DNA of 64,000 bases from Rhodopseudomonas sp. AAP120 (GCF_001295845.1 NZ_LJIC01000027.1:1-64000); one strand, 5' to 3'; shown: positions 8,948 to 18,763, counted from the first letter of the stretch. Notes: generated by a model not told the origin, from the sequence alone. A program made the numbers and translations.

Positions 8948-9298
8948 ATGGCGATGCGGCCGATTCCGACGCAAAAGGCCGGTCAGCAGCAAGGGCGCGG
9001 CGTCCTGGCGACGGCCGCCTTGCTGGTCGCCGTCGGGCTGGGCGGCCTCGGACTGGGTGGCTGCTCGATCTCGCTGTCCGACATGCCGATGCTTGGCAGT
9101 AGCGATAGGGCTGAGAAGCCGAAAGACGCCGAGGGCTTCCCGGCCGTCAACGACCTGCCGGCCGGCCGCGACGAGGCCGTGCTGGCCCCCGCCGAACGCA
9201 ACAAGATCGAGCAGGAACTGATCGCGGCCCGCGAGCGTCAGGCCAATGCCAATGCGAGCGCTAGCACCGCGGCCGCCAAGGCGGCGGCCGCCAAATAG
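8948..9298 (+). CDS. small exported lipoprotein of unknown function
   Basis: About 116 residues from the ATG at 8948 (or 114 from 8954; a GAGG at 8941 suits the second better). An N-terminal hydrophobic segment, GVLATAALLVAVGLGGLGLG, ends in a lipobox LGLGGC, predicting a lipid-anchored protein. The mature part is short and polar: PKDAEGFPAVNDLPAGRD, then AERNKIEQELIAARERQA, which may form a helix, then an Ala/Lys-rich tail. I do not recognise a characterised family. It is divergent from phaC and upstream of the aminotransferase gene. Confidence 0.7.
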   Translation: MAMRPIPTQKAGQQQGRGVLATAALLVAVGLGGLGLGGCSISLSDMPMLGSSDRAEKPKDAEGFPAVNDLPAGRDEAVLAPAERNKIEQELIAARERQANANASASTAAAKAAAAK

Positions 9299-9488
9299 TC
9301 GTCAACGTCGCCGGTGCACGAACGGCGGCGGTGGCAGGTCACCGTTCGCAGGCCGGCGCAGCACAAACACCGTCCTCGATCCGATCCGCCGCAAAATCGT
9401 GCCAATGGGAGCGTTTCTGCGCCTGAATCGGATTCCCCTCCGATCAAGAACGCGGTAACGATCCTGCCGCACCCCGGAGTCGAGGACC

Positions 9489-10709
9489 ATGGAAGAATTC
9501 TACCGTATCCGCCGTTTGCCGCCTTATGTGTTCGAGCAGGTCAACCGGGCCAAGGCGGCCGCGCGGAACGCCGGGGCCGACATCATCGACCTGGGTATGG
9601 GCAACCCTGACCTGCCGGCGCCGCAGCATGTGCTGGACAAGTTGAAGGAGACGCTCGGCAAGCCGCGCACCGACCGCTATTCCGCCTCCCGCGGCATCAC
9701 CGGACTGCGCAAGGCGCAGGCAGCCTATTACGAGCGCCGGTTCGGCGTGAAGCTGAACCCCGACACCCAGGTGGTCGCCACGCTGGGCTCCAAGGAAGGC
9801 TTCGCCAACGTCGCCCAGGCGATCACCGCGCCCGGCGACGTGGTGCTGTGTCCGAACCCGAGCTACCCGATCCACGCCTTCGGCTTCCTGATGGCCGGCG
9901 GCGTGATCCGCTCGGTGCCGTCCGAACCGACACCCGACTTCTTCGCCGCCGCCGAGCGGGCGATCATTCATTCGATCCCCAAGCCGATTGCGCTGATCGC
10001 CTGCTATCCGTCGAACCCGACCGCCTATGTGGCCAGCCTCGACTTCTACAAGGACCTGGTGGCGTTCGCGAAGAAGCACGAGATCTACATCCTCTCCGAC
10101 CTCGCTTATGCCGAGGTGTATTTCGACGACGCCAACCCGCCGCCGTCGGTGCTGCAGGTTCCGGGCGCGATGGACGTCACCGTCGAGTTCACCTCGATGT
10201 CGAAGACGTTCTCGATGGCCGGCTGGCGCATGGGCTTCGCGGTCGGCAACGAGCGCATCATCGCGGCGCTGGCGCGGGTGAAGTCGTATCTCGACTACGG
10301 TGCCTTCACGCCGGTGCAGGTCGCCGCCACCGCGGCGCTGAACGGCCCGGACGACTGCATCAAGGAGATGCGCGAGACCTACAAGAAGCGCCGCGACGCG
10401 CTGGTCGAGAGCTTCGGCCGGGCCGGCTGGGAGATCCCGCCGCCGTCCGCCTCGATGTTCGCCTGGGCGCCGCTGCCGCCGGCGTTCCGCGAGCTCGGCA
10501 GCATGCAGTTCGCCACCCTGATGGTCGAGAAGTCCGGCGTTGTGGTGTCGCCCGGCGTCGCCTTCGGCGAGCACGGCGAGGGCTACGTCCGCATCGCGAT
10601 GGTGGAAAACGAGCAGCGCATCCGCCAGGCGGCGCGCGGCGTCCGGCGCTTCCTTGAAAGCGGCGTCGAAACGTTGCACAACGTGGTTCCTCTCGCCACC
10701 CGGCGATAG
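9489..10709 (+). CDS. class I/II PLP-dependent aminotransferase (AlaC/DapL-like)
   Basis: 406-residue cytoplasmic aminotransferase of fold type I. LGMGNPDLPAP near the N-terminus, YPSNPTAYVASL, and SMSKTFSMAGWRMG containing the PLP-binding Lys239 are diagnostic. The sequence is of the type annotated as LL-diaminopimelate aminotransferase or as alanine/glutamate transaminase AlaC; I cannot decide between these by eye. Its position just before homoserine dehydrogenase fits amino-acid metabolism, but an intrinsic terminator separates the two genes. Confidence 0.88.
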   Translation: MEEFYRIRRLPPYVFEQVNRAKAAARNAGADIIDLGMGNPDLPAPQHVLDKLKETLGKPRTDRYSASRGITGLRKAQAAYYERRFGVKLNPDTQVVATLGSKEGFANVAQAITAPGDVVLCPNPSYPIHAFGFLMAGGVIRSVPSEPTPDFFAAAERAIIHSIPKPIALIACYPSNPTAYVASLDFYKDLVAFAKKHEIYILSDLAYAEVYFDDANPPPSVLQVPGAMDVTVEFTSMSKTFSMAGWRMGFAVGNERIIAALARVKSYLDYGAFTPVQVAATAALNGPDDCIKEMRETYKKRRDALVESFGRAGWEIPPPSASMFAWAPLPPAFRELGSMQFATLMVEKSGVVVSPGVAFGEHGEGYVRIAMVENEQRIRQAARGVRRFLESGVETLHNVVPLATRR

Positions 10710-10720
10710 GGCCAGGTTCC

Positions 10721-10750
10721 CGGAGGCCGCGTTCGCCGGCCTCCGTTTTT
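10721..10750 (+). terminator. intrinsic terminator after the aminotransferase gene
   Basis: Perfect 9-bp stem CGGAGGCCG/CGGCCTCCG with a 7-nt loop, followed by TTTTT. It ends the aminotransferase transcript 30 bp before the homoserine dehydrogenase start, implying hom has its own promoter or relies on read-through. Confidence 0.85.
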
Positions 10751-10781
10751 CAGCAGCTTCAGACGACAGGTTCGGCGCCCG

Positions 10782-12101
10782 ATGGACGCGCTCAGAGTGG
10801 GTATTGCGGGTCTCGGCACCGTGGGCGCCGAGGTGGTCCGTGTCATCGAACGGCAGCAGCGGACGCTGGCAGCGCGCTGCGGGCGGCCGATCCGCGTGGT
10901 CGCCGTCACCGCCCGGTCGAAGACCAAGAAGCGCGGGCTCGACCTTGCCGGCATGACCTGGGCCAAAAGTCCGCTGGCGATCGCCACCGATCCGAACGTC
11001 GATTGCTTCGTCGAACTGATCGGCGGCGCCGGCGATCCGGCCGGTCCGGCGATCGAGGCGGCGCTCGCCGCCGGCAAGTCGGTGGTGACCGCCAACAAAG
11101 CCCTGATCGCCAAGCACGGCCTCAAGCTCGCCGGTCTCGCCGAAAAGCACGGCGTCGCGCTCAACTACGAGGCCGCGGTCGGCGCCGCGATCCCGGTGAT
11201 CAAGACGCTGCGCGAGGGGCTCGCCGGCACCGACATCCACCGCGTCTATGGCATTCTCAACGGCACCTGCAACTACATCCTGACCCGCATGGAGCAGGAG
11301 GGGCTGTCGTTCGACGACTGCCTCGCCGATGCGCAGCGGCTCGGCTATGCCGAGGCCGACCCGACCTTCGACATCGACGGCCACGACACCGCGCAGAAGC
11401 TGTCGGTTCTCGCCAGTCTCGCCTTCGGCACCAAGGTGTCGGAGAGCTCGGTCTATGTCGAAGGCATCCGCTCGATTGCGCCGGAAGACCTGCGGGCGGC
11501 CGCCGACCTCGGCTATCGCGTCAAGCTGCTCGGCGTCGCGGTGCGGACCCCGAAGGGTATCGAGCAGCGCGTGCATCCGACCATGGTGCCCAAGACCTCG
11601 TCGATCGCGCAGGTGATGGGCGTCACCAATGCGGTGTCGATCGACGGCGACGGCATTGCGCCGATCACGCTGGTCGGCGCCGGCGCCGGCGCGGCCGCCA
11701 CCGCCTCGGCGGTGGTCGCCGATATCGCAGATGTGGCGCGCGGCATTCGCGCCCAGCCGTTCGGCCGGCCGGTGGCCAAGCTCGCCGCGATCAGCAAGGC
11801 GCCGATGCAGCGCCACGAGGGCGGCTACTATCTGCGTCTGATGGCCCGGGACCATGCCGGAACCGCGGCGACGATCGCGACGCGATTGGCCGAGCAGGAC
11901 ATCTCGATCGAATCGATCGTGCAGCGCCAGCCGGAACGGATCACGGACGGCAACGGCAAGCCGGCTAAGGCTGGTCCGGTGCCGGTGATCCTGATCACCT
12001 ACGCGACCAGCGAAGACGCGGTGCGCCGCGCCCTGCAGGCCGTGCAGCGCGACAAGGTGATCAGCGGTCGGCCGCAGGTCATCCGTATCGAGAAGAACTA
12101 G
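10782..12101 (+). CDS. hom: homoserine dehydrogenase
   Basis: NAD(P)-dependent reduction of aspartate semialdehyde to homoserine, the branch to Thr and Met. 439 residues, the normal length for the form with a C-terminal ACT domain. The nucleotide-binding GIAGLGTVGAEV lies at the N-terminus; TANKALIAKHG, YGILNGTCNYILT and GYAEADPTFDIDGHDTAQK are signature segments of the catalytic domain. Residues from about 350 (YYLRLMARDHAGTAATIAT) form the ACT domain, expected to give threonine feedback control. glpX follows 63 bp later. Confidence 0.96.
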   Translation: MDALRVGIAGLGTVGAEVVRVIERQQRTLAARCGRPIRVVAVTARSKTKKRGLDLAGMTWAKSPLAIATDPNVDCFVELIGGAGDPAGPAIEAALAAGKSVVTANKALIAKHGLKLAGLAEKHGVALNYEAAVGAAIPVIKTLREGLAGTDIHRVYGILNGTCNYILTRMEQEGLSFDDCLADAQRLGYAEADPTFDIDGHDTAQKLSVLASLAFGTKVSESSVYVEGIRSIAPEDLRAAADLGYRVKLLGVAVRTPKGIEQRVHPTMVPKTSSIAQVMGVTNAVSIDGDGIAPITLVGAGAGAAATASAVVADIADVARGIRAQPFGRPVAKLAAISKAPMQRHEGGYYLRLMARDHAGTAATIATRLAEQDISIESIVQRQPERITDGNGKPAKAGPVPVILITYATSEDAVRRALQAVQRDKVISGRPQVIRIEKN

Positions 12102-12164
12102 ACGCCGGGGATACCGTGTAGCCGCGCCGCTGTGGTGCGGACTGAGTTTTAGGAGAGGGCTGAC

Positions 12165-13169
12165 ATGTCGACCACCATTTCCGTTCCGCCGCAATTGTTG
12201 CTGGAGCGCATTCTGACGCTCGAGATCGTGCGCGTGACGGAGCGAGCGGCGGTGTCGGCGGCCCGCCTGCGCGGCCACGGCAACGAGAAGGGCGCCGACC
12301 AGGCCGCGGTCGACGCGATGCGTCGCGAGCTCAACAAGATGCCGATCGAAGGCACCATCGTGATCGGCGAGGGCGAGCGCGACGAAGCGCCGATGCTGTT
12401 CATCGGCGAGAAGGTCGGCGCCGGCATCGACGGCGGCCCGAAGGTCGACATCGCGGTCGACCCGCTCGAAGGCACCACGCTGTGCGCCAAGAACATGCCG
12501 GGCTCGATCGCCACCATGGCGATGGCCGAAGGCGGCACGCTGCTGCACGCGCCCGACGTCTACATGCAGAAGATCGCGATCGGCCCGGGCTACGACAAGA
12601 ACGTGATCGACATCGATGCCCCGCCGGAAGACAACATCCACCGTCTGGCGCAGGCCAAGGGTGTACCGACTCACGGCATCACCGTGCTGGTGCTCGACCG
12701 GCCGCGCCATGCCGAGCTGATCGCCAAGATCCGCGCCACCGGCGCCGGCGTGCAGCTGATCACCGACGGTGACGTCGCCGGCGTGATCCACTGCGCCGAT
12801 CCGGAGAACACCGGCGTCGACATCTACATGGGCACCGGCGGTGCGCCGGAGGGCGTGCTGGCCGCGGCGGCGCTGCGCTGCATCGGCGGCCAGATGCAGT
12901 GCCGGCTGCTGCTCGACACCCATTCCAAGCGCAACCGCGCGGAGTCGATGGGCATCGAGGATCCGAACTTCGTCTACCAGATCGAGGACATGGTGAAGGG
13001 CGACTGTCTGTTCGCCGCCACCGGCGTCACCGACGGTTCGCTGCTGTCCGGCGTCAAGTTCCGCAAGGACGTGATCCAGACCGAGACCGTGGTGATGCGC
13101 TCGGTGACCGGCACCGTCCGCTACATCAAGGCCGATCACCGCCAGTTCGCGAAATTCCACCTGGATTGA
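12165..13169 (+). CDS. glpX: class II fructose-1,6-bisphosphatase
   Basis: 334-residue cytoplasmic Li+-sensitive GlpX-type phosphatase converting fructose 1,6-bisphosphate to fructose 6-phosphate (often also sedoheptulose bisphosphatase in autotrophs). Metal-binding motifs include IGEGERDEAPML and VDPLEGTTLCA; TDGDVAGVI and GTGGAPEGVLAAAALRC are further signatures. The start follows an AGGAGAGG ribosome site. The GNAT gene begins 11 bp after its stop, indicating co-transcription. Confidence 0.95.
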   Translation: MSTTISVPPQLLLERILTLEIVRVTERAAVSAARLRGHGNEKGADQAAVDAMRRELNKMPIEGTIVIGEGERDEAPMLFIGEKVGAGIDGGPKVDIAVDPLEGTTLCAKNMPGSIATMAMAEGGTLLHAPDVYMQKIAIGPGYDKNVIDIDAPPEDNIHRLAQAKGVPTHGITVLVLDRPRHAELIAKIRATGAGVQLITDGDVAGVIHCADPENTGVDIYMGTGGAPEGVLAAAALRCIGGQMQCRLLLDTHSKRNRAESMGIEDPNFVYQIEDMVKGDCLFAATGVTDGSLLSGVKFRKDVIQTETVVMRSVTGTVRYIKADHRQFAKFHLD

Positions 13170-13180
13170 GGAGTGCCGTC

Positions 13181-13624
13181 ATGGCCGTCGTGATCCGTCC
13201 CGTCGGCCGCGATGAACGCGCCGCCTGGGAGCCGCTCTGGGCGGGATATCTCGCGTTCTACAAGTCGACGCTCGCGCCCGGCACCAATGATGTCACCTGG
13301 GCCCGTTTTCACGATCCCGCCGAGCAGATGTACCTGCTCGGCGCCTACGTGGACGGCAAGCTCACCGGCATCGTGCAGTTCCTGTATCACCGCTCGTCTT
13401 GGGCAGCGGGTGACTATTGCTATCTGCAGGATCTGTTCGTCGACGATAGCGCCCGGGGCCTCGGCCTCGGCCGCAAGCTGATCGAAGCGGTGTACGAACG
13501 CGCCAAGGCCGACGGCTGCAGCCGTGTGCACTGGCTGACCCAGCCGGGCAACACCACCGCGCGCCTCTTGTACGATCGCATCGCCGACGATTCCGGCTTC
13601 ATGCAGTATCGCAAGGTGTTTTAA
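13181..13624 (+). CDS. GNAT family N-acetyltransferase
   Basis: 147-residue acetyltransferase. The ATG (MAVVIRPVGRDE) follows a TGAGGAG site; the open frame also runs upstream inside glpX but that part is a shadow. The acetyl-CoA pyrophosphate loop is RGLGLGRKLIEAVYERA, preceded by YLQDLFVDDSA, the usual beta4 segment. TQPGNTTARLLYDRIA matches the C-terminal motif of GNATs of the diamine/amino-acid group. Substrate unknown. Tightly coupled to glpX. Confidence 0.9.
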   Translation: MAVVIRPVGRDERAAWEPLWAGYLAFYKSTLAPGTNDVTWARFHDPAEQMYLLGAYVDGKLTGIVQFLYHRSSWAAGDYCYLQDLFVDDSARGLGLGRKLIEAVYERAKADGCSRVHWLTQPGNTTARLLYDRIADDSGFMQYRKVF

Positions 13625-13638
13625 AAACACCCGCGCCG

Positions 13639-13752
13639 GTCATTGCGAGCCAACGGGTCCGGCCTTCGGCCGGCCCGATGACAGGCTCCGCGAAGCAATC
13701 CAGCTCCGCGCCTGGCGCTGGATTGCTTCGTCGCTTCGCCCCTCGCAATGAC
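13639..13752. repeat. dispersed palindromic repeat, family A (long variant)
   Basis: Begins GTCATTGCGAG and ends CTCGCAATGAC like the copy at 6766, but carries an extra internal hairpin (GGTCCGGCCTTCGGCCGGCCC). It fills the gap between the GNAT and HAD genes and creates a spurious in-frame N-terminal extension on the HAD gene. Confidence 0.85.
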
Positions 13753-13782
13753 GGAGAGGACGCGTACCAAGGGAGAGACACA

Positions 13783-14511
13783 ATGGCCGCAAGAGCCGAC
13801 GCGACGAACGTGCAAGCCCTGATCTTCGACGTGTTCGGCACGGTGGTCGACTGGCGCACCAGCCTGATCGAGGACTTCACGGCCTGGTCGAAGAGCCGCG
13901 GCCTCAGCGGCGACTGGACCGGGCTGGTCGATGCGTGGCGGCAGGCCTACGTGCCGTCGATGGACGAGGTGCGGAAGAACCCGGGCCGCGGTTTCATCAA
14001 GCTCGACGATCTGCACCGCCGCTCGCTCGAGCAGCTCGCGCCGCAGTTCGGTCTCGCCAATCTCAGCGATGCAGATCTGACCTACATCACGACCGGCTGG
14101 CATCGGTTGAAGCCGTGGGCGGATTCGGTTCCGGGGCTGACGCGCCTGAAGACGAAGTACATCATCAGCCCGCTGTCGAACGGCAATGTCGGCCTGCTGA
14201 CGCGGATGGCGAAGAATGCCGGACTGCCGTGGGACCTCATTCTCGGCGGCGACGTGTTCGGCCACTACAAGCCCGATCCCGAGACCTATCTGGGCGCCGC
14301 GCGTCTGCTGAACCTGCAACCCGAGCAGGTGATGATGGTCGCGGCCCACAACAACGATCTGGCGGCCGCGCAGGCGCTCGGCCTGAAAACGGCGTTCATC
14401 CCACGTCCCACCGAATACGGCCCGCTGCAGAAGATCGACTTCGAGGCGACCGGTGATTGGACCGTCGTGGCGAACGATCTCAACGGCGTCGCCGACGCGA
14501 TGGGCTGCTGA
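13783..14511 (+). CDS. haloacid dehalogenase type II (HAD superfamily)
   Basis: 242 residues from the ATG after GGGAGAG (MAARADATNVQ). The upstream in-frame stretch is translation of a palindromic repeat and is excluded. HAD motif I is LIFDVFGTVVDWR with the nucleophilic Asp; the type II dehalogenase hallmark follows directly. Motif II is around ISPLSNGN, the motif III Lys is near FGHYKPDPETY, and motif IV is MMVAAHNNDLAAAQALGLKTAFI. Family members hydrolyse 2-haloacids, but many have other small phosphate or halide substrates. Confidence 0.88.
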   Translation: MAARADATNVQALIFDVFGTVVDWRTSLIEDFTAWSKSRGLSGDWTGLVDAWRQAYVPSMDEVRKNPGRGFIKLDDLHRRSLEQLAPQFGLANLSDADLTYITTGWHRLKPWADSVPGLTRLKTKYIISPLSNGNVGLLTRMAKNAGLPWDLILGGDVFGHYKPDPETYLGAARLLNLQPEQVMMVAAHNNDLAAAQALGLKTAFIPRPTEYGPLQKIDFEATGDWTVVANDLNGVADAMGC

Positions 14512-14518
14512 ACGCAGC

Positions 14519-14651
14519 GTGTCCCGGACGCGCTGCAGCGTTCTTCACGCTGCTGCGCAGATCCGGGACCCCGGTTGAGAGCTTGCACCGGGGCCCGGAT
14601 CTGCAGCGCATCACGCTGCAAGGGCAGCGCGCTGCGCAGCGTCCGGGGCAC
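14519..14651. repeat. dispersed large palindromic repeat, family B
   Basis: About 133 bp, from GTGTCCCGGACGC to GCGTCCGGGGCAC, with several nested inverted repeats, including CAGATCCGGGACCCCGGTT against a CCGGGGCCCGGATCTG arm. Copies of the same plan lie at 40415-40540 and 59048-59183. It sits between the HAD gene and recJ. Confidence 0.85.
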
Positions 14652-14691
14652 GGTTTGCCTCTCGCGCCAGTCGTGCTTATCTGCGGGGACC

Positions 14692-16533
14692 ATGACGCTT
14701 CCCGCATCCGCGTTGCCGCCCGAATCGGTGTCGGCGTTTCTCGGTGTGACACGCTCGGCCACCGGCAAGCTGTGGCGCGACCGGCTGGATGCGCGCGCCA
14801 CCGCGAAAGCGCAGGCGATTGCGCAGCGCTATCAGCTGCCGGAGATGCTGGCGCGGGTTCTGGCCGGGCGCGGCGTCGAGATCGACGCGGTGCCTGATTT
14901 CCTCGATCCCACCATCCGCAAGCTGATGCCGGACCCGGCGACGGTGACGCAGATGGAGGCAGGCGCGAGGCGAATCGCCGACGCCGCGTCGCGCGGCGAA
15001 AAGGTAGCGATCTTCGGCGATTACGACGTCGACGGCGCGACCTCGTCGGCGTTGCTGGCCTGGCATCTGCGGCATTGCGGTCTCGATCCGCTGATCCACA
15101 TTCCCGACCGCATTTTCGAAGGCTACGGGCCGAACGTCGATGCGATCCGGATGCTGGCAGAGAAGGGCGCGACGCTGCTGGTCACGGTCGACTGCGGCAC
15201 CACCAGCCTCGAGCCCTTGGCCGAAGCGCGGCGGCTCGGGATGAGCGTGGTGGTGATCGATCATCACCAGACCGCCGACGAGCTGCCGGAGGTGGAGGCG
15301 CTGATCAATCCGAACCGGCCCGACGATCTGTCCGGGCTGGGCTATCTCGCGGCCGTCGGCTTGGTGATGATGACGCTGGTCGCGGTCAATCGCGAGCTGC
15401 GGCATCGCGGCTTCTGGAGCGTCGAGCGGCCGGAGCCGAACCTTCTAGACATGCTGCACCACGTCGCGCTCGGCACCGTCGCCGACGTCGCGCCGCTGAT
15501 CGGGCTCAACCGCGCCTTCGTCGCCAAGGGACTGATCGCGCTGCGCCGGCGCGACCATGTCGGTCACACCGCGCTGATGGATGTGGCGCGACTCAACGGG
15601 CCGCCCGAGGTCTGGCATCTCGGCTTCATGCTCGGGCCGCGAATCAACGCCGGCGGGCGGATCGGCCGCGCCGATCTCGGCGTGCGGCTGCTACTCGAAG
15701 CCGACGTGTCGGAAGCGGCGCGGATCGCCGCCGAGCTCGACCGGCTCAATGCCGAGCGCCGGGTGATCGAGCAGCAAGCCGAAGCCCAGGCCGAGGCGGA
15801 GGCGATCGCCTCGCTCGGCCTGGAAGACAAGGGCGCGGTGATCGTCACCGCGTCCGAGGGCTGGCATCCCGGCGTGGTCGGCCTGGTTGCGTCGCGGCTG
15901 AAGGAGAAGTTCGGCCGGCCCGCCTTCGCGATTGCGCTGGAGCCGGGCGGCATCGGCACCGGCTCCGGCCGCTCGATCGGCGGCGTCGATCTCGGCCGCG
16001 CGGTGCGGCAGGCGGTGACCGAAGGCCTGCTGATCAAAGGCGGCGGCCACGCGATGGCGGCGGGCGTGACGCTGCGCAAGGAGCGCCTCGCCGAGTTTCG
16101 CGGCTGGCTCGAAACCACGCTCGCCGCCGATGTCGCCAAGTCGCGTCACGTCAACGAGCTGTCGATCGACGGCGCCGTGTCGGCGCGGGGCGTCACGCCG
16201 GAATTCGCCGCCACCCTCAACCGTGCCGGCCCGTTCGGCGCCGGCAACCCCGAGCCGATCATCGCGCTGCCGGCGCATCAGCTGGTCTACGCCGACGAAG
16301 TCGGCCAGGCGCATCTGCGGTTGCGCTTCAAGTCCGGCGATGGCGCGATCGTCAACGGCATCGCGTTTCGCAGCGTCGGCCAGAAGCTCGGCCAGGCGCT
16401 GACTGAGAACCGCGGCCAGCAGCTTCACGTCGCAGGCTGCCTGTCGGTCGATCGCTGGCAGGGCGCCGAGCGGGTGCAACTCCGGGTGATCGATGTCGCC
16501 GTGCCGGATCCGGGGCCGGCGATGATCAGGTAG
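14692..16533 (+). CDS. recJ: single-stranded-DNA-specific 5'-3' exonuclease RecJ
   Basis: 613-residue DHH-family nuclease used in recombination and mismatch repair. I chose the ATG MTLPASALPPES; the frame runs 39 codons further upstream through a palindromic repeat. Motifs: FGDYDVDGATSSALL, VTVDCGTTS, VVIDHHQT (the DHH motif proper) and the DHHA1-domain signature GGGHAMAAGV; the OB-like C-terminal part ends near VQLRVIDVAVPDP. Length is normal for RecJ. Confidence 0.95.
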   Translation: MTLPASALPPESVSAFLGVTRSATGKLWRDRLDARATAKAQAIAQRYQLPEMLARVLAGRGVEIDAVPDFLDPTIRKLMPDPATVTQMEAGARRIADAASRGEKVAIFGDYDVDGATSSALLAWHLRHCGLDPLIHIPDRIFEGYGPNVDAIRMLAEKGATLLVTVDCGTTSLEPLAEARRLGMSVVVIDHHQTADELPEVEALINPNRPDDLSGLGYLAAVGLVMMTLVAVNRELRHRGFWSVERPEPNLLDMLHHVALGTVADVAPLIGLNRAFVAKGLIALRRRDHVGHTALMDVARLNGPPEVWHLGFMLGPRINAGGRIGRADLGVRLLLEADVSEAARIAAELDRLNAERRVIEQQAEAQAEAEAIASLGLEDKGAVIVTASEGWHPGVVGLVASRLKEKFGRPAFAIALEPGGIGTGSGRSIGGVDLGRAVRQAVTEGLLIKGGGHAMAAGVTLRKERLAEFRGWLETTLAADVAKSRHVNELSIDGAVSARGVTPEFAATLNRAGPFGAGNPEPIIALPAHQLVYADEVGQAHLRLRFKSGDGAIVNGIAFRSVGQKLGQALTENRGQQLHVAGCLSVDRWQGAERVQLRVIDVAVPDPGPAMIR

Positions 16534-17023
16534 CGCGATGATCAGGTGAAACGCGAACGGCTCGCCTGCCGCCGCGAATGCTCTGATTTGTGCGTGCCGC
16601 TCGGCGAATCGAATCGCGCCGTGTCCTGCGACCCAGCTAGTAGAAATACGAAGTCCTGGCCTGGAAACTGTTGGCGAATGCGGGAGGCCACGTAGTTTTC
16701 CCAGGTGTGGGCCCGATTATTTGGTTGTGTTGGTTGTCGCTACGCAATTCAAAGTAATCGATGCGTAGTTATTCTGAGAAGTTCCAGTTCGTTTACTAAT
16801 TATTTCAGCGCGCGTGTGAATCTACCGTTGCAAGACGGTAGCCGAGTCGAGCGGATCACTTTCCGTCGTCGGCGTGTACTTCCGGCTTGCTGCGAACGCC
16901 GAAGTCATCACCTCACGCTCTCCCTTAAGTCGGCGAGATATCTGGGCGGCTGTTGCCGTGCCGGTGAACGTCGACGCGCGCGGAAGGTTTTGCGGTGCAA
17001 TCCAGAAGGAAAGAACACTGAAG
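16534..17023. other. intergenic region upstream of the chemoreceptor gene
   Basis: 490 bp with no supported gene. The middle part (about 16715-16830) is AT-richer than its surroundings and is a likely promoter region. A perfect 7-bp-stem inverted repeat CTACCGT-TGCAAG-ACGGTAG lies at 16822-16841. Near the recJ stop a short direct repeat, GCGATGATCAGGT, is seen. Frames extending the chemoreceptor upstream lack family-like sequence. Confidence 0.5.
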
Positions 17024-18715
17024 ATGCTGTCGTCGCTGCTGAACCTCAAGACGTCCTACAAACTCGCGGGCATCCTGTCCCTGATCGCGCTCGTCTCGAT
17101 CGCCGCTTACGGGCTGATTGCCCGCAATCTGGCGATCCTTGCACAAAACAACGACATGACCACGCATACTTACAAGGTCATGGAAAACGCCAAGATGATC
17201 GTGTCCGCGATGGTCGATGGCGAGACCGGCGTGCGCGGCTACCTGATCAGCGGCGAAGACAAATTCCTCGACCCCTACCGCGCCTCCGACAAGCTGTTCA
17301 GGACGTCGTGGGACGAAGCCAAAAAGCTGACGTCGGACAATCCGGCGCAGCAGAATCGGCTCGATCAGATCGCTGCGTCTGCAGCGGACTGGCGCAGCAA
17401 CGTCGCCGAGCGCGAGATCGCGTTGATGAAGAATCCGCAGACGGTCAACGAGGCGCGGGCGCTCGAAACGTCGGGCGCCGGCAAGAAGGCGATGGACGCG
17501 ATCCGCGGTCATGTCCGTGATCTCGTCGATGCCGAAGCGGCGCTGCTGTCGGTCCGCGCCGAGGGCGCCGCCGCCGCGTTGTCGTCGTCCTATACGGCGA
17601 TCATCCTCAGCGCCGTGGTGATGCTGGTCATCATCATCGCCGGCCTGCTGTTCCTCGGCCGCGCCGTGACGCGAGGCATCGTCGACATGACGACGGCGAT
17701 GGGCCGGCTGGCGCAGAACGACCTCACGGTCGAGGTGCCGCACGCCGATCGCCGCGACGAAATCGGCAAGATGGCGATGGCAGTGCAAGTGTTCAAGGAC
17801 AATGCCGTCCGCGTCCGTCAGCTCGAAGCCGAGCAGCAGGAGGCCGAGCGTCGCCAGGTCGCGCAACGCAAGGCCGAGATGATGAAGATGGCCAACGGCT
17901 TCGAAGCCGCGGTCGGCGAGATCGTCAACACGGTGTCGTCGGCATCGACCGAACTGGAAGCCTCGGCGACCACACTGACACTGTCGGCGGACCGCGCCCA
18001 GCACCTCAGCTCGACCGTCGCGGCGGCGTCGGAGGAAGCCTCGACCAACGTCCAGTCGGTGGCCTCGGCGACCGAAGAACTCAGCTCGTCGATCAGCGAG
18101 ATCAGCCGTCAGGTTCAGGAATCCGCCCGGATCGCGGTGGATGCCGTGAACCAGGCGCGCAACACCGACGATCGCGTCAGCGAATTGTCGAAGGCGGCCA
18201 CCCGGATCGGCGACATCATCGAACTGATCAACACCATCGCCGGCCAGACCAACCTGCTGGCGCTCAATGCCACGATCGAGGCTGCCCGCGCCGGCGAGGC
18301 GGGGCGCGGCTTCGCGGTGGTGGCGTCGGAGGTCAAGGCGCTTGCCGAGCAGACCGCCAAGGCCACCGGCGAAATCAGCCAGCAGATCTCCGGCATTCAG
18401 TCCGCCACCAACGACTCGGTGACCGCGATTAAGCAGATCACCGGCACCATCGAGCAGCTCTCCGAGATCGCCTCGACCATCGCGGCCGCGGTCGAAGAGC
18501 AGGGCGCGGCGACGCAGGAAATCTCGCGCAACGTTCAACAGGCCGCGCAGGGCACCCAGCAGGTGTCGTCGAACGTGATCGACGTTCAGCGCGGCGCGAC
18601 CGAAACCGGCTCGGCATCGTCGCAGGTGCTTTCGTCGGCGCAGTCGCTGGCCAAGGAAAGCACCCGGCTGCGAACGGAAGTCGGCCTGTTCCTCGACACG
18701 GTGCGCGCGGCGTAA
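17024..18715 (+). CDS. methyl-accepting chemotaxis protein with CHASE3-type sensor
   Basis: 563 residues from the ATG following AGAAGGAAAG. An inner-membrane chemoreceptor: first membrane segment about 12-34, then a periplasmic CHASE3-like four-helix region ([21 protein letters not shown]), second membrane segment around residues 188-210 ([20 protein letters not shown]), a HAMP linker, and a long signalling coiled coil. The hairpin tip has the canonical [20 protein letters not shown] and [18 protein letters not shown], where CheA and CheW bind. No CheR-tethering pentapeptide is seen at the C-terminus. No che genes are nearby, so it is an orphan receptor; ligand unknown. Confidence 0.93.
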   Translation: MLSSLLNLKTSYKLAGILSLIALVSIAAYGLIARNLAILAQNNDMTTHTYKVMENAKMIVSAMVDGETGVRGYLISGEDKFLDPYRASDKLFRTSWDEAKKLTSDNPAQQNRLDQIAASAADWRSNVAEREIALMKNPQTVNEARALETSGAGKKAMDAIRGHVRDLVDAEAALLSVRAEGAAAALSSSYTAIILSAVVMLVIIIAGLLFLGRAVTRGIVDMTTAMGRLAQNDLTVEVPHADRRDEIGKMAMAVQVFKDNAVRVRQLEAEQQEAERRQVAQRKAEMMKMANGFEAAVGEIVNTVSSASTELEASATTLTLSADRAQHLSSTVAAASEEASTNVQSVASATEELSSSISEISRQVQESARIAVDAVNQARNTDDRVSELSKAATRIGDIIELINTIAGQTNLLALNATIEAARAGEAGRGFAVVASEVKALAEQTAKATGEISQQISGIQSATNDSVTAIKQITGTIEQLSEIASTIAAAVEEQGAATQEISRNVQQAAQGTQQVSSNVIDVQRGATETGSASSQVLSSAQSLAKESTRLRTEVGLFLDTVRAA

Positions 18716-18725
18716 CGAACGAGCC

Positions 18726-18763
18726 CGGCGCCGGGGTTCTGCCGATCCGGCATCCCGGCGCCG
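18726..18763. terminator. GC-rich hairpin after the chemoreceptor gene
   Basis: Perfect 10-bp inverted repeat CGGCGCCGGG/CCCGGCGCCG starting 10 bp after the stop codon. There is no T-run, so it may be a weak or factor-assisted transcription end, or only an mRNA-stabilising hairpin. Confidence 0.4.

Noticed and set aside
9444-13160. Very long open frame on the minus strand across aminotransferase, hom and glpX
   Set aside because: Antisense to three clear genes; composition is His/Arg/Gln/Gly rich as expected for the shadow of high-GC codons, with no family motif or ribosome site.
13678-13782. N-terminal extension of the HAD dehalogenase
   Set aside because: It is the translation of a palindromic repeat; the ATG at 13783 has a good ribosome site and the family motif follows at once.
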